Shown here one piece after another: positions 40,550 through 51,966 of a stretch of DNA of 64,000 bases. The number at the start of each line of letters is the position of its first letter. The first letter of the stretch is position 1. Under the pieces are notes generated by a model. It saw only the letters and a program-made list of their open reading frames with translations, did no database searches and was not told the origin of the DNA. The DNA is from Endomychus coccineus (taxonomy: Eukaryota; Arthropoda; Insecta; Coleoptera; Endomychidae), in assembly GCA_958510875.1 (NCBI GenBank), contig OY294068.1, positions 202,665,997-202,729,996 of the forward strand. The letters run 5' to 3'. The translations under genes were made by a program, and so were the position numbers.

Positions 40550-41880
40550 GAATAACGAGTTCTACTAGTACAAGGTCGCTTTGGTTTATCGCCCTCCGAA
40601 TCATTTTCTAAGGCTTGTATGCTTCAAGAATGTAGCTTTTGGGTCTAGTAAGATTCCTGATATACAGTGACTTATTATTCCAACCATGGATCGTCTCTTC
40701 ATACGTTATCTTTGTTGATGTTTTGATTACTTTAGCCAACACATATGCAGGAAGTTCTTGAATTGCACGAATTTGCTTTTATCATATCCATGATCGGGAC
40801 CACCCTCTCATGAGACGATCATGTAAGGTCTATTGCGAAAATCTATCCACAAAAACTGGGTGCTATTCCGTGTCAAGAGCTTCTTTCCATGTCAAGAGAT
40901 CTTCATAATCTAGAAAGCATAGATTCGACATGTCCTGGAGTACTATTCACATGTTTGGAGTTGAGCGACCAAAATACGTTAAGCTCTTACCGAACGGTTT
41001 AAGATAGATGATCGGTGGGAAAAATATCAAGGATGTCACATAGTGAATACAATAGCTATATAGCGCATACTGTATTACTTGTTTCTTTATAATCCATTTT
41101 CTAACCGCATAGTCGATACAACATAGAAGAGTAGATCAACCGGATTTTCTCCTATACACTCGACGTCATTACAATTAATGTGCTGCACAACTATATATTC
41201 CTTCTGAAAGTGGCATGTCACCGACAAAGGGAAACACAATACTCATTGGCGTGGAATCCCCTATAGCGTATTGTAAACAGTATGATTTAATGAATAAAAC
41301 ACGTTATAATTGAAACGTGCATTCCAATTATTACAGATTTTATTAGTGCATCGTAATTATTTTATTTCAGATATTGTAAACTAATTCATCTGGGATTTAT
41401 TATAATATACACAAGTATTATAATAATAATTATATCCTTACGCTCGACGCTTATGACTTTATACAACTTCGTTCTGATTCCATCAGATCTCTACCCTTAC
41501 CCCTCCGATTACCTTTACTGAACAGTACAGTACATTCTATTCAAAAGAGATTTATTCGTCTGATTGCTGATGCCACACTTACAAATTCATTGACCTCTCC
41601 AGAAGTTCGCAGAAAGGTGAGAGATCTCTCCCTTTTCTATAAAAATTTCCGAGGTAACAGATATCTCGTCTTATTTTACCACGAGAGATTCCACTAGGCG
41701 GAATGTACTAGCTCAAGCGGACGGCGTAGTTGTTAAACTCTTTGCCTATTGATGTTTTCCCCGATGCCTTTAATCTTCAAACATATAAGAAAAATTCCAA
41801 GGCCTATTTTCGCTCTTAACATTCCACCGCTGGCTTAGCGATGTTCTTCGAACATTATAGGTTTTGGTCCCCTCTCGTTT
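40550..41880 (+). mobile_element. CR1/jockey-like LINE, copy 3 (decayed 3' part)
   Basis: The plus strand carries the same C-terminal ORF2 region as copy 1: SWDDHVRSIAKI-like codons near 40810-40850, then SIQKRFIRLIADATLTNSLT near 41550. FYHERFH follows, and the final FPDAFNLQTYKKNSKAYF near 41760-41810. Frames are broken repeatedly. About 400-500 bp at roughly 41000-41500 has no counterpart in copy 1, so either a later insertion splits this copy or two fragments lie side by side. It is in opposite orientation to copies 1 and 2. Confidence 0.7.
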
Positions 41881-43765
41881 AGTCAAAATGTTGAAAAAAT
41901 AAAGGGAAAGCAAGTAAAATAGATAAAGTTGAGGCAGAATTACTTAAAACAAGAAATTATTCTAAACTCAATACGTGAAAAGGAAATCATAATAATTAGT
42001 TAATGCAACTAGAATCAGGTATCGGAGAACAATTTATTGATACCCAAATTCTACTAGAATATGGCAAGAAAATGATGGTTTTGTCCAGAGAAAAATATGA
42101 TAATTAAATTTTTAATTTCTTCTCAATCTTACGTCAAAACGAATGCTGCCCCCGCTTGTGATCCTTGTTATTTTCCCAGAAAAACAGGTTTACTCTAAAG
42201 TGTAATTAGCTTGGTGCATCAATTTTCTAAACCTACTGTTTATATTAAAACCATTATTATTTACCAAAAATGAACAGTGACAGTTGCTTTGATTACTGAA
42301 GTACCAAAGTTCCTTTCGTTAAAAATCACCATATACAACCCAAGATACTGTACACATGGTCTGGAAAACTATATAGGACATCCGACGGAAATAACATTTC
42401 ATGAAGAAATTTTAACCGTTTAAATGATTTAAGTTTTCTATTCATTGACAGCAGCTATTTGGGGGAAAGATCAGACTAATTCTCACTAACAGTACTGTAT
42501 TTAAGGACGGTACATTCAAAAGTTAGAATAAACGACCTGTATTCACTTTAACATGTGAATTTGAATAAGAAAAAACTTTTGAACAAAACAAATGTTAAAT
42601 TATTTCATATATTACATTTTAACTGTATTATTGATGTATAGAATCGTATAAAACCTTGTGGGAAGGGAAGTTTGTTTTTAATTTTATTACTAGCTGAATG
42701 TACCCGGCGTTGCCAAGGCATATGAGAAACAACATGATTTGGAAAGGCCAGAGAGGGGAGTATTATCTGAAGGAAATTACACTCGCATAAATCTTTGGAT
42801 TCGATTCGAGCTACCTTAGTTAGCAGTTTCGAAGCGGATAATCACACTTTTGTTTTCTACTGTTTCCAACGATTATTAGCTTGTTATTCTCTAAACTAAT
42901 AGTTTCTCACTATCTTTCAGTTCAACTTTATAGAGGTTTAACCTACTGTTTACGGAACTCAGAGTTGTCAAAAATAATCCCAATTTCCTAAAATCATTCA
43001 TACGCGCTATTATAATCGTGGAAATCAAGCAAATACTAAATATTTGCCAGTATCGGTATTTTATAAAACTGTATTTTGAACATTATTTGAAATTGCTATA
43101 TTTAGATTTCTGAAGGAAGTAAATTAGTTGAGAAAAATGTATGATTTGAGTAGACGTGAGGGGAATGTCGACAAGGAAAACCCACAATATATCCATCCGG
43201 AATATTAACGATATAGGGAATATTCAGCAGTAGTTACATGTCACGTATCGTACAGTCATGAATTTTATAAATTTTCCACAATAAATCAATATTCATATAT
43301 TTAAGGTAACTATTTCTTCTTCTACTAAATCGGAATGGCTTCATCCATATTTCATCATTTACTTCATTGAATGGTGTGGCATTTGATGCAATTGCTGAAA
43401 ACCAATTATTTAATTATTCTTCGAAATATCCACTGCAATCTGATCGCTTTCAGTGTTTACAGTTAACACATATTTCTCGAAGTTGTTAGTAAAGTTGCAG
43501 CATCATCAATTATTTATAATACTTACGAATTGCAAATTCAAGTAAATTCCATTATAGAGAAAAAGAAAAGGTGTAACGTACATTCATTACTAATATTTTG
43601 GTGAAGGTACTTGATACGTTTTGGATTGCATTCATCTTGTTCAAAATAAGAAAAATATCACGATGAACGTAAGATAAAGAATAATAACTGAAAAATACGG
43701 CAAGAATTGGCTAATGATAGTTATTTATAAAGGTACATGGGAAGAGGCAGCTGAGGACATTAGTG
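41881..43765. other. Non-coding DNA with one retroelement-like terminus
   Basis: Mostly AT-rich without genes. At 42692-42722, ACTAGCTGAATGTACCCGGC and following bases resemble the GC-rich terminus seen at the end of repeat X copy B, which suggests a decayed transposon extending to about 42960. Confidence 0.4.
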
Positions 43766-43901
43766 CTATCTTTGCCGTTTGGCAGCCCTGGCACCATTCA
43801 CAACCGCCTCGACCAAAGGCTCATCAACTCCGAATGTCTTCATTACGAACAAAATATAAGCTTGATAACGTTCCGGTGAATTGAGGCAGTCTTTTATGAA
43901 G
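43766..43901 (-). CDS. Terminal coding exon of an unrecognised gene
   Basis: On the minus strand a good acceptor (TTTTGATTTCAG, ending 43902) is followed by 44 open codons and a TAG at 43766-43768. The phase leaves one base before the first full codon. The peptide contains PERYQAYILFVMKTFG, then VDEPLVEAVVNG, and ends ARAAKRQR. It has mixed amphipathic composition with GC-richer codon use than the AT-rich surroundings, which is what a maintained exon looks like. I do not recognise the family. No upstream exon is obvious at higher coordinates, so it may be the last exon of a gene with long introns, or an orphan exon. No AATAAA is evident close downstream. Confidence 0.45.
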
Positions 43902-46329
43902 CTGAAATCAAAATATTCTCGCGTGTTTACACTGGAAAGTTCCCTACAGCGATGAGAATTACTAATTGAACAACCGAAATTACTTCATTTAATTGGGAAC
44001 TCATTACCTTTTTATTGTCTTAGGCGATTCCCAAAATAAAAACAAAAGCAAAATACAGGAATAACTATTGTCTTGAATATATCTCTGCTTTTAAAGAATT
44101 GAACTACACTATTATGTAATAACAGCCTTGTGACTGATGTTCCAAATTAACAATAATTACAAGCTGATAGCAATGTAATGAGTCTATGTACAATGAAGAA
44201 TGTGTCGATTCACTGCAAATCGAAGCATAACTTGTAAGCGTAGGTTCATCGATAGTTATTATGTTTTCGATCTGAAGAATGAACCAACATCAACATGTGA
44301 TTTACTACTATAAATAAGAAATAATCATCATTATCATCCACTTTTTAGTGGATAAGGGTGACTATTTCTTATTTATAGTATTATAGTGTGTTTATCAGTA
44401 ATTTACTACATGTTGTATATTGTATAATCCGTTTTGAATTTTTTTTTTCGGAAAGCTATGATGACTGTCAACCGACAAATAAAACGTAAAAACGTGAATT
44501 AAACCTCATTGAAATGAAGGATTGAAACAAGCATATTTACATTTTTGATGTTGAATAGAATAGAATAGCAGCTGAAACAAATAAAATAAAATGTAAGACT
44601 TTTAAAGAAGAGCTCTCAAGTATAAAGGAGTGAGGATATTAAAAGTTTGTCGAAGATTTGTTAGTGTAATTAGGCGTAAGGTCCCGCTTGGAGTAACTCG
44701 AACCTCTATCTGAATTACAGCAGTTAGTTTGCATGATATCACCAATTATAACAAACTGTTAATTTATACCAACAAATTTCACGAGCTGAAATTGTAAGCT
44801 TTTAAACGTAGATAATGCTAAATATTCATTTAACTTTCATCACTTTTTTGAAGGCGCTTACGGACATGACAAAGTACCGTGAATGTGGCACACAATGTAA
44901 AACACTTGAAAAAAAATTCTCCAGATCTAGAGTTTCTGAAAGCAACTTCAAACAGCATGAAGGTTATCGAATATGAATATTACTTCCCAGATGATGGACA
45001 ACAGTTCGAAACTGCTTCGAAACTTGTATATTTGCAAAACCAATTTCAAATAATTTTATCTATTACCTTTCCGTTATTAGTAGTACGACAATGATCACGT
45101 TTCAGTTACTAGTTCATTCCAGACTATAATACCAAAATTATAAGTTTTTTTAAGATGAATGAATATGCGTATCTTAGAGCAGTAAACGTGGTATTTTTGG
45201 GCATTTGTTATGATTAATGTTTTGCTCCCTTATTTTTTCACCGCTGCCTGTATTTCATAATTATACATTTAACTCTCAGTAGTGTGTGAACTTGAAAAAT
45301 TGTGCTAATAAAAGGCAGTAACAATAGTGGTGCAGTAGGTACTTCATTCGTATAGTTAATAATATATAGTATATAGTATAGTTAATAATATAATGAAGGT
45401 TCTGTATCGACCCTTGTATGAAACATATGTTCTCAATTCGAATATACTTTGAATGTAATAAAATTCGAGTATGTGTGTATTTCCACTTTTTCATCTGCTT
45501 CTAATCTTTTGCAATCTATTTTTGGTTCCTACGTTTGAGGAAAATTCGTGATCACAGATAATTATTAATGCAAAGTTATGATTCATTTCTTTGATCTAAT
45601 GAGGAGAAGATCAATTATTGATATTTTGAGTTTTGCTGGACTTTGAAGACATATCTAAGAAATTGCCAAATTGGGTAAATTTAATATTACATTGAGATTT
45701 TATGATTCCTATAGGGATAAATTCAAATTCAAATTCATTTCCAATCACGATGCAAGTGCCTCGCTTTCAACATTAGTAGTTTGTTAAACCGTATCGAATA
45801 GTAAACCATGTTACCTGCCATTCAAAAATTATTCCACTTAGCCTTACGATTGGAATTAAACAACAGAGCAAATGTTCGATATTCAATAGAATCGATCAAC
45901 TTGAGTAACTGACAGATAATAATCATCCGTAAATCCTGAGTTAATACAAGAAGCTGAAGGCTGATATGCCTCAATGGATAGCTAACTCTCCTCAAGGTCA
46001 ATGTTTGGACAATCACACTTTTTATTAATTTCCTCGGGGTTATTGACATTGATCGTAATCTATGTGAATTCATAGTAATTTAATTTTTTGGATATTCTAT
46101 ACAAGAATCAATTCAAACTCGAATGATTCAGCATTCCTACAATTCACAAATAAAAAGTTTCATTCTCATATTCTTGGTTTTTTTAGATCCGAATTGATAT
46201 TGAAGGGACTAATTTGATTTGGTACTAAGATTATATATCGATATTTAGCCAATAATAAGCCGACAAGTATGTAGATTATCTATCACCGCATGTGTCGAGT
46301 AATGGACAGCGTAATATACTTTTTTTCGT
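43902..46329. other. Non-coding DNA, nothing certain
   Basis: It contains the hairpin at 44301-44386. Minus-strand codons at 45850-46080 read almost open with balanced composition (CDCPNIDLEES, GFTDDYYLSVTQVDRF) but carry stops; they may be a decayed exon. Otherwise AT-rich. Confidence 0.4.
44301..44386. repeat. Near-perfect hairpin of 86 bp
   Basis: The arms share ACTATAAATAAGAAATA and pair right up to the ATCCACT/AGTGGAT centre, with a loop of about 3 bp. Mismatches are few. It could be a small fold-back element or an old palindromic insertion. Confidence 0.75.
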
Positions 46330-47225
46330 TTTTTTTTTCATAAATACCTTGGCAGGGTTGTTCCGCGCTCCGACGACATCGCAGCAATCGCTCCAGTTAA
46401 CCTAAGCCCCTCCTCCCCCACGGTCGGTAAGTAGCTCCAAATTCCTAAATCGTGTGCCCTAAGTAGTCTCATCGAACCCAGAATGGCTGCCTTCTGCATC
46501 CGGTCCATCAAGATCTGCGCCGAGTTCTTACAGGCCCGAAACATCGGTAGTTAGAGCCGCTTATACTACCTTGTGGCCTGGATATAGCGTATGTAGCTCT
46601 TGATACTTGGTCTAGTTTTCCTCCTCTTTCAAGACTATACGTTTTTCTCTGCCGGAACAGAGAATTCGAAGACATACATACTTTTGGTTTGTTTATCGAG
46701 CCTATTTTTGTTTCTCGAGTCTGTTCGGAAACGGGTAATTCCATTAGATTTGGCAGTTTTCGTTTCAACGGACTCAATATCTCCTGACATGTAAGGCAGC
46801 ACCGGCTCTGGGATCATGCCGTACGAGTGCCTTAGATAGTAGTACAGCAGTCATAAGGCAGCATTACGGGAATGGGTGTACGCCAAGGCCGCCAGAAGAG
46901 CGCTTTTCTACAAGCAGATGGCTTGTTCTCACTCGAAAGTTCGGAAAACCAAATATTTCAAACAAGGTTCCTGAACATGCCGTGGAGAGCTACCTGGTAA
47001 GCGTCATAATTAGGACGCTGTTCTATTCCCACGTATCGATAGGTCTCTCCAACATCAAAATGTTCAAAAATATGCTTCCGTTGGCAAGATACATATTCTC
47101 GTGCACTTCCGGAGATCCTCTCCTGAAATGAAACACCTCGCACTTGTCCAATCCCAACTCCACGAGTACGGTTCGTATATATTCTTTTCCCCAGAAGCTT
47201 ACGTTTCAGATCATTCATGTGAAAT
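46330..47225 (-). mobile_element. R2/R4-like LINE fragment, copy 2 (3' half)
   Basis: The minus strand runs from the end of the reverse transcriptase (a YRYVGIEQRPNYDAYQVALH segment near 47050) through a damaged knuckle region near 46900. It then reads EPVLPYMSGDIESVETK (about 46810) and KSMYVFEFSVPAEKNV near 46650. The end is NSAQILMDRMQKAAILGSMR (about 46520) and a terminal LTGAIAAMSSERG. A short A-rich tail ends the copy at about 46330-46340. The VFEFSVPAEKN stretch fits the D/E-x-K-like core of the C-terminal restriction-like endonuclease of R2/R4-type LINEs. Frameshifts make it dead, and the 5' part is absent. Confidence 0.72.
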
Positions 47226-47461
47226 AAATGATTGATTTATGACGATCTTCCGAAATTTGCTGACTCTGGGAAATCAACGATGCCGTGTATGATGTCGTAA
47301 AGCGACTTGCAAATCGACAAGACAAAACGGCGCCTACACAAAGTCCAGGCCAAAATCCAGTCAGCGAAGCAGCAAGCGTCTCAAATTCAGTGTGTCATGG
47401 ATTTTATTTCTTGCAGCAGGGCATCCACGCCAAAAATTGGGCGTATAGTATAGTATAGTAT

Positions 47462-48160
47462 CAGGGCCGGATTAACACTATGAGGGGCCCTAAGCACAAC
47501 AGATTTTGGGGGCCCCTCCCCCCTTTTTTTTTAATTACTCTTTATTCATAGAATAAAATAATTTGTAGAGTGGAGAAGGTTATTGCCAGGAAAATAAGTG
47601 CATAAATGAATATTTACACTATTAGTACGTCTTCTTAATTTGACATAATATACAATGCGTAACTACATTAATAACTTTTACAATTGCACTTTTGGAAACT
47701 TATCCGCTGAATCATTCGCTTATATCTAACTGACCTAGAACAATCCTTTCCTGCACTTTCTAGCCGCAAAATTTTTTATCAGGTCATCAAAGCTGATTCG
47801 ATGCAAAACATCAGCTTCCATGCACAGTAGTGCAAGCGAGTCTAACCTATCCTGTCGCATATTTGTCCTCAAAGGGTTTTTAATGCGTTTTAACTTGCCA
47901 CTGCACTGCATTTCCAAGATGAAGAGTAGTTATAAGCGCGAATTATTCGCCTTTAATATAAAATCAACTAATTCTTGATTACTTTTAGATATTACCAGTC
48001 GTTAGGCATACGCAAACTTTTATATTCCAGTAATTTCTTTACTTCGTTATTTTTTCCCAGGAAAATTGTCATTATTAGTTTTTTAATTTTTAATGGGGCA
48101 CCCAAAATGTCGGGTCCCTAAGCTATAGCTTAGTCAAGCTTATGCTATAATCCAGCACTG
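47462..48160 (-). mobile_element. hAT transposon, internally deleted (699 bp)
   Basis: The ends are CAGGGCCGGATTA on the left and its imperfect inverse on the right (reverse complement CAGTGCTGGATTA). They are flanked on both sides by an identical 8-bp duplication, TATAGTAT, at 47454-47461 and 48161-48168. Eight-base duplications and CAGGG-type ends are hAT hallmarks. Only the transposase C-terminus remains, so the copy is non-autonomous. Confidence 0.9.
47735..47917 (-). pseudogene. hAT transposase C-terminal dimerisation domain relic
   Basis: Sixty codons read LKRIKNPLRTNMRQDRLDSL, then LLCMEADVLHRISFDDLIKNFA. This matches the end of the hAT dimerisation domain (K-x-IK-x-x-LR-x-x-M-x-Q-x-RL pattern). 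The catalytic core and the zinc finger are absent. It lies inside the 699-bp element and on its minus strand. The copy at 52372-52767 shows the same motif. Confidence 0.85.
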
Positions 48161-48549
48161 TATAGTATCAAACAACATTGTGAGGATAGGATTCGAGCAC
48201 TGGGAGTGGTAAAGAGAAGTCTTGCCAGACGGGTTAGACGCATCAGGGAGAATTTTCTGTTTCGCGATAGCCCGTCTCGGCTTCTTGAATCTAAACCGCC
48301 CACAAATGCTGCCCCCCGACTGTGGAAGAGATAGAGCAGTTCTGGATTAACTACCGCGAACTCGCCTAGATTTTCCAGACTCTACGGTCGAATCACCTGA
48401 AGATGGCAAATGCGACTTTGCCGAAACGTCGTGAAATTGGTCCTTTTGAGGACCGAAACCACACAACGCGGATCAATACCCGAGAATTCAGTTCTACACA
48501 TTACGTCCGCGAGAACCTAAGAAGAAACATATATATATTATATATATAT

Positions 48550-50007
48550 TACTTAATAAAGGCTGAATTGAAACGATTCGAAATGAAATATGAAATTTAC
48601 AAAATAGAAATTGACCAAAGGAAACATAATACGAAGATATGAGCTGAAGTGTGTTAGAATGTAGTATCCTAGCAACTCATGTCCGTTCTTTTGCAAAATG
48701 AAACGTTAAGAAATGAAATATTTCACTACAGGTCACTCACTACTTAGCGATACGCAGATACTTCAATATCAAATATTCCTTTATTCGACAGAAATACGTT
48801 ATGTTGAAGCGTTCGAGGTACATTGAAAAATATATCAGTTGTTTCTATTTCAGAAAGTTTTGTTATGAAAAAAGGATTATTTCCTGAAATTCTTCAATTC
48901 AAAAATATATTTTCTTATTTTGTGATAAAACAATAGGTTATAACAATTTACATTTTTATTTAAGAAGAATTATATTTCGATTAGAAGCGTTATTAATTAT
49001 ACTTCTTAAACATTCGTTTTAAATCTTACGAGTTTTTAGTGAAATTTTTAAGATGTCCTGTTCATGCAGATGATCCTGCGAGCGCTTGCAAGTGTTTCGT
49101 TCTACTAGAGGAATCCTTTATTTTAATATGAACTCTGAGATGATTATCTCCAAACTTTTCACAATTAAAACAGCAATTTTAAAGGAATAATTCCTTTAAG
49201 GCTAATAAATACGAACATACAAAAAATATAATTGTCTAAGTTAGCAGCATTAAGCGCTTAAGGGAACGCTCAAATCATGAACAACGTACCCCAGAGTTCT
49301 ATTCACATTTCTGAGACTATACGTTGTAACCGGAAATATAACTTATAAGAACTTATCCAGTGTTCCGCCAGAGGTACTATCTCCATCAGGTCGTCAACCC
49401 TCTCCAGATTTATGATTCAAAGAGGATTAGAGAATTGATTAGGAAGGAGGTGCAGGGTATTTTTTTCCAACAATACCACTGAATATATTGAAACCAACAT
49501 TGATACAATAATATTAAGAAAACAATTCAGCATAAATCTGGAAACGTGTACATAAATTTTATTTGAAAATGTCGACCTTACAAGTAAAATTATAGCGGTC
49601 TAAAAATCAACAGTCTGTAATTAATAAAATCAGAGTTAAGTATTCCTTGATCCATTGACTCGTGAATCCGTGTTAAATGATTGTGTAAGTACATGAATAA
49701 TATCTCCAATTTCATCTGAAATTGTTCTAAAATATTTTTTATTCATGAATTATATGAAATTGCCGTGAATTGACTGATAATTTCGACCTAATATCCGATG
49801 AAAAACGTAAGTTATATTCGTTCTTACGTTAGTTGCATAGATTGATTTCAACTATCTCTATCCATTATCGTAAGGAAGAATAACTATTGTTTCTTGTAAC
49901 TTGAAATAAATAGGTTTATATCCTGTCATATTAAAGCGTAGACAATTCGAAGTTTGAAATTATAAGAAACCAGAGAAGGTCGCATCTTCTAACAACAATC
50001 AAAGCTG
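48550..50007. other. Intergenic DNA upstream of the secreted-protein gene
   Basis: AT-rich; no coding frame, repeat or RNA gene recognised. It presumably contains the upstream regulatory region of the gene at 50115, but no motif other than the TATA box can be named. Confidence 0.5.
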
Positions 50008-50015
50008 TATAAAAG
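50008..50015 (+). promoter_or_regulatory. TATA box of the secreted-protein gene
   Basis: TATAAAAG lies 33 bp before an initiator-like TCATTC (A at 50041), the usual spacing for an insect TATA promoter. This predicts a 5' UTR of about 74 bases before the ATG at 50115. Confidence 0.65.
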
Positions 50016-50114
50016 GAAATAAGAACGACATTATTTCTTCATTCCTCCCGTTGTGCCTGTACCGTAAAGAGTTTAAATAAAACAATTCAAACCTTGCAGT
50101 GAATAACCTTCAAT

Positions 50115-51125
50115 ATGTTCTTGCAAATTATATTGATCGTCTTGATATGTGAATGTGTGAATTCAAACGGTTATCCGGTATTCATAAGAACTCGCATCAA
50201 AACCAATCAAAACAACGGACAGCAAGACGATTCTAATTTTCACGATTACCTTCATCATCTGGGAGTGAAGAATATCGAAGAAGGCGACGGCTTCAGCAAA
50301 GACAACGAGGTGAAACTGGCAAGAGCTCACGACGGCATTAATTTCAGTGACGAAATGGGTGAAGAAAAACAACACCATGACGAAGGAAATTTATACGGTG
50401 AAAATTACAAGAAAAACAATGCCGAAAGTGTATCCAATTCTGGAAATCAGTTGGCTCACAAGAAAGGCCATCATAAAACCGGTTTTCACAATACTTACCA
50501 CAAAGATGAATCTGGCAGTAACTCGAACTACTATGACGACGATCACGACCAAGTAAGTGAATATGCATCGGACAGTAATAAGGCTAACTCTGGCGACGCA
50601 TTGAAACAGAACCAATACAAACATAACTTGGACGATCGTCATTTTGACAAAGGAACATCGAAAGCAGGATTTTACGATAATCTACGTGATTCGCAAAACG
50701 ATTCTGGGAATGAAAGATACAACAACGGACGAAGATATATGGACGATAAAGAAATGTTCGAAGAAATCCAATCAGGAGATCGGTATGACCGTGGTGGAAG
50801 GTTTTCGGAAGACACAGCTCTTGGAGTTGGCAGACCTGAACACAGTATCGGAGTTCCACTTCATGTCCCAGAATCACACCACTATTATAGAAGACCATAT
50901 TATAACAGCGATTTCCGCTCGCCATTAAGGAAAACAATCACAATTTACGAGGATCCTAGAGTTTATCAAGACAGTAATTCATTCGCCGATAAGTTTGACG
51001 AACATGGATATCGGTACGATGGTGGTCCTAGGCTTGATGTGAGACAACCGTTCCAACGAGATTACGGAGATTACCATCACTTCAGGCACTATAATGACGA
51101 GAGACCGTATGATAATTATCATTAA
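50115..51125 (+). CDS. Secreted His/Asp/Asn-rich protein, DUF4779-like
   Basis: An uninterrupted 336-codon frame, unusual for this AT-rich window, preceded by a TATA box. Residues 1-17 form a signal peptide with the hydrophobic core FLQIILIVLI. The mature part is very hydrophilic, rich in His, Asp, Asn, Gly and Tyr, with no membrane segment. Residues 117-132 (KGHHKTGFHNTYHKDE), the acidic DDDHD at 141-145 and FDKGTSKAGFYDN at 177-189 match the repeated style of the insect DUF4779 family of extracellular, possibly cuticle-associated proteins. The C-terminal third is Tyr/Arg/Asp-rich (YRRPYYNSDFRSP and others). The function of that family is not established; metal binding or matrix assembly are guesses from composition. 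The start is the first ATG, in a fair context. The gene looks single-exon. No perfect AATAAA is seen close downstream. Confidence 0.85.
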   Translation: MFLQIILIVLICECVNSNGYPVFIRTRIKTNQNNGQQDDSNFHDYLHHLGVKNIEEGDGFSKDNEVKLARAHDGINFSDEMGEEKQHHDEGNLYGENYKKNNAESVSNSGNQLAHKKGHHKTGFHNTYHKDESGSNSNYYDDDHDQVSEYASDSNKANSGDALKQNQYKHNLDDRHFDKGTSKAGFYDNLRDSQNDSGNERYNNGRRYMDDKEMFEEIQSGDRYDRGGRFSEDTALGVGRPEHSIGVPLHVPESHHYYRRPYYNSDFRSPLRKTITIYEDPRVYQDSNSFADKFDEHGYRYDGGPRLDVRQPFQRDYGDYHHFRHYNDERPYDNYH

Positions 51126-51568
51126 TATTAACCAATTGAATTCTGTCGTTTAATTAATTGTTCATCTTATGATAATGTAATAGGTAAGCAATTTCGAGCT
51201 TTTCACGAGCTTTCCAACAATAATTTCGCAACCCTGTTTGTAATATAAAAAATAATCCTTTGGTAAATTTAAATAGTCATCAGATAGAAATATTGATGCA
51301 TATTGAATAATACATAACGTACTAAATCAAATTCAGTATAATATGTATTCATTTGCCTTTGAAAACGTTTTAAATATGTCGATTTTGAAATAAGGAAATA
51401 TCACAATATTTACTTTATACTTTCTATACGATTCATTTCTTCCTTATATATATATAGGTATACGTAATTTGTTTTTACTGTTTGATTTAATTATATTATT
51501 ATATATAAACGGTATAAACAATGTTCAAAACCTGAATTTGGAGATATTAAGTTCAAAAATAGCGAATC

Positions 51569-51569
<1 letters not shown>

Positions 51570-51605
<36 letters not shown>
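51570..51605. repeat. (AT)n microsatellite, 3' side of LINE copy 3
   Basis: An uninterrupted run of 36 bases, abutting the 3' end of the LINE fragment. Confidence 0.95.
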
Positions 51606-51610
<5 letters not shown>

Positions 51611-51966
51611 TCAAACCTGGTCGGGGCTGCTGCGAGCTCCGACGACATCGCAGCAGTCGCGCCAGAAAAACCTAAAAGGCGGTTAACCGAAGCTACTTAC
51701 CGACCGGTGGGGAGGTTCCTAAATCGTGTGCCCTAAGTATTCTAATTGAACCCAGAATGACTGCCTTTTGCAGCCGGTCTATCAAGATCTGCGCCGAGTT
51801 CCTACAGGCCGGAATGATCTTCAAGTTTGAACGCAGCGAAGACCGAATTCCGCCCAAAACACCGATGATCAGAACCACTAATACGACCTTGTGGCCTGGG
51901 TATAGCGTGGGGAGCTCGAACAGGAGATCTTGATATTTTGTCCATTTTTCCTCCTCTTTCAAGGAG

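Larger units (their letters stand above)
47270..48530. other. GC-richer segment split by a hAT insertion
   Basis: The stretches 47270-47461 and 48169-48520 are GC-richer than background. Removing the hAT element and one copy of its duplication would join them. Plus-strand frames include KTKRRLHKVQAKIQSAKQQA in the first part, and RRIRENFLFRDSPSRLL and EQFWINYR in the second. The second recalls the linker ahead of the RT in R2/R4-type LINEs, so this may be an upstream piece of the same family in opposite orientation. It ends at a (TA)-rich run at 48529-48549. The identification is tentative. Confidence 0.35.

Noticed and set aside
50064..50098. A 35-base intron in the 5' UTR of the secreted-protein gene (GTAAAG ... 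TTGCAG)
   Set aside because: Shorter than the minimum usual for insect introns; left as uninterrupted 5' UTR.
50163..50937. Open frames on both strands overlapping the secreted-protein gene
   Set aside because: Shadows of the 336-codon frame, which has the signal peptide, family motifs and promoter.
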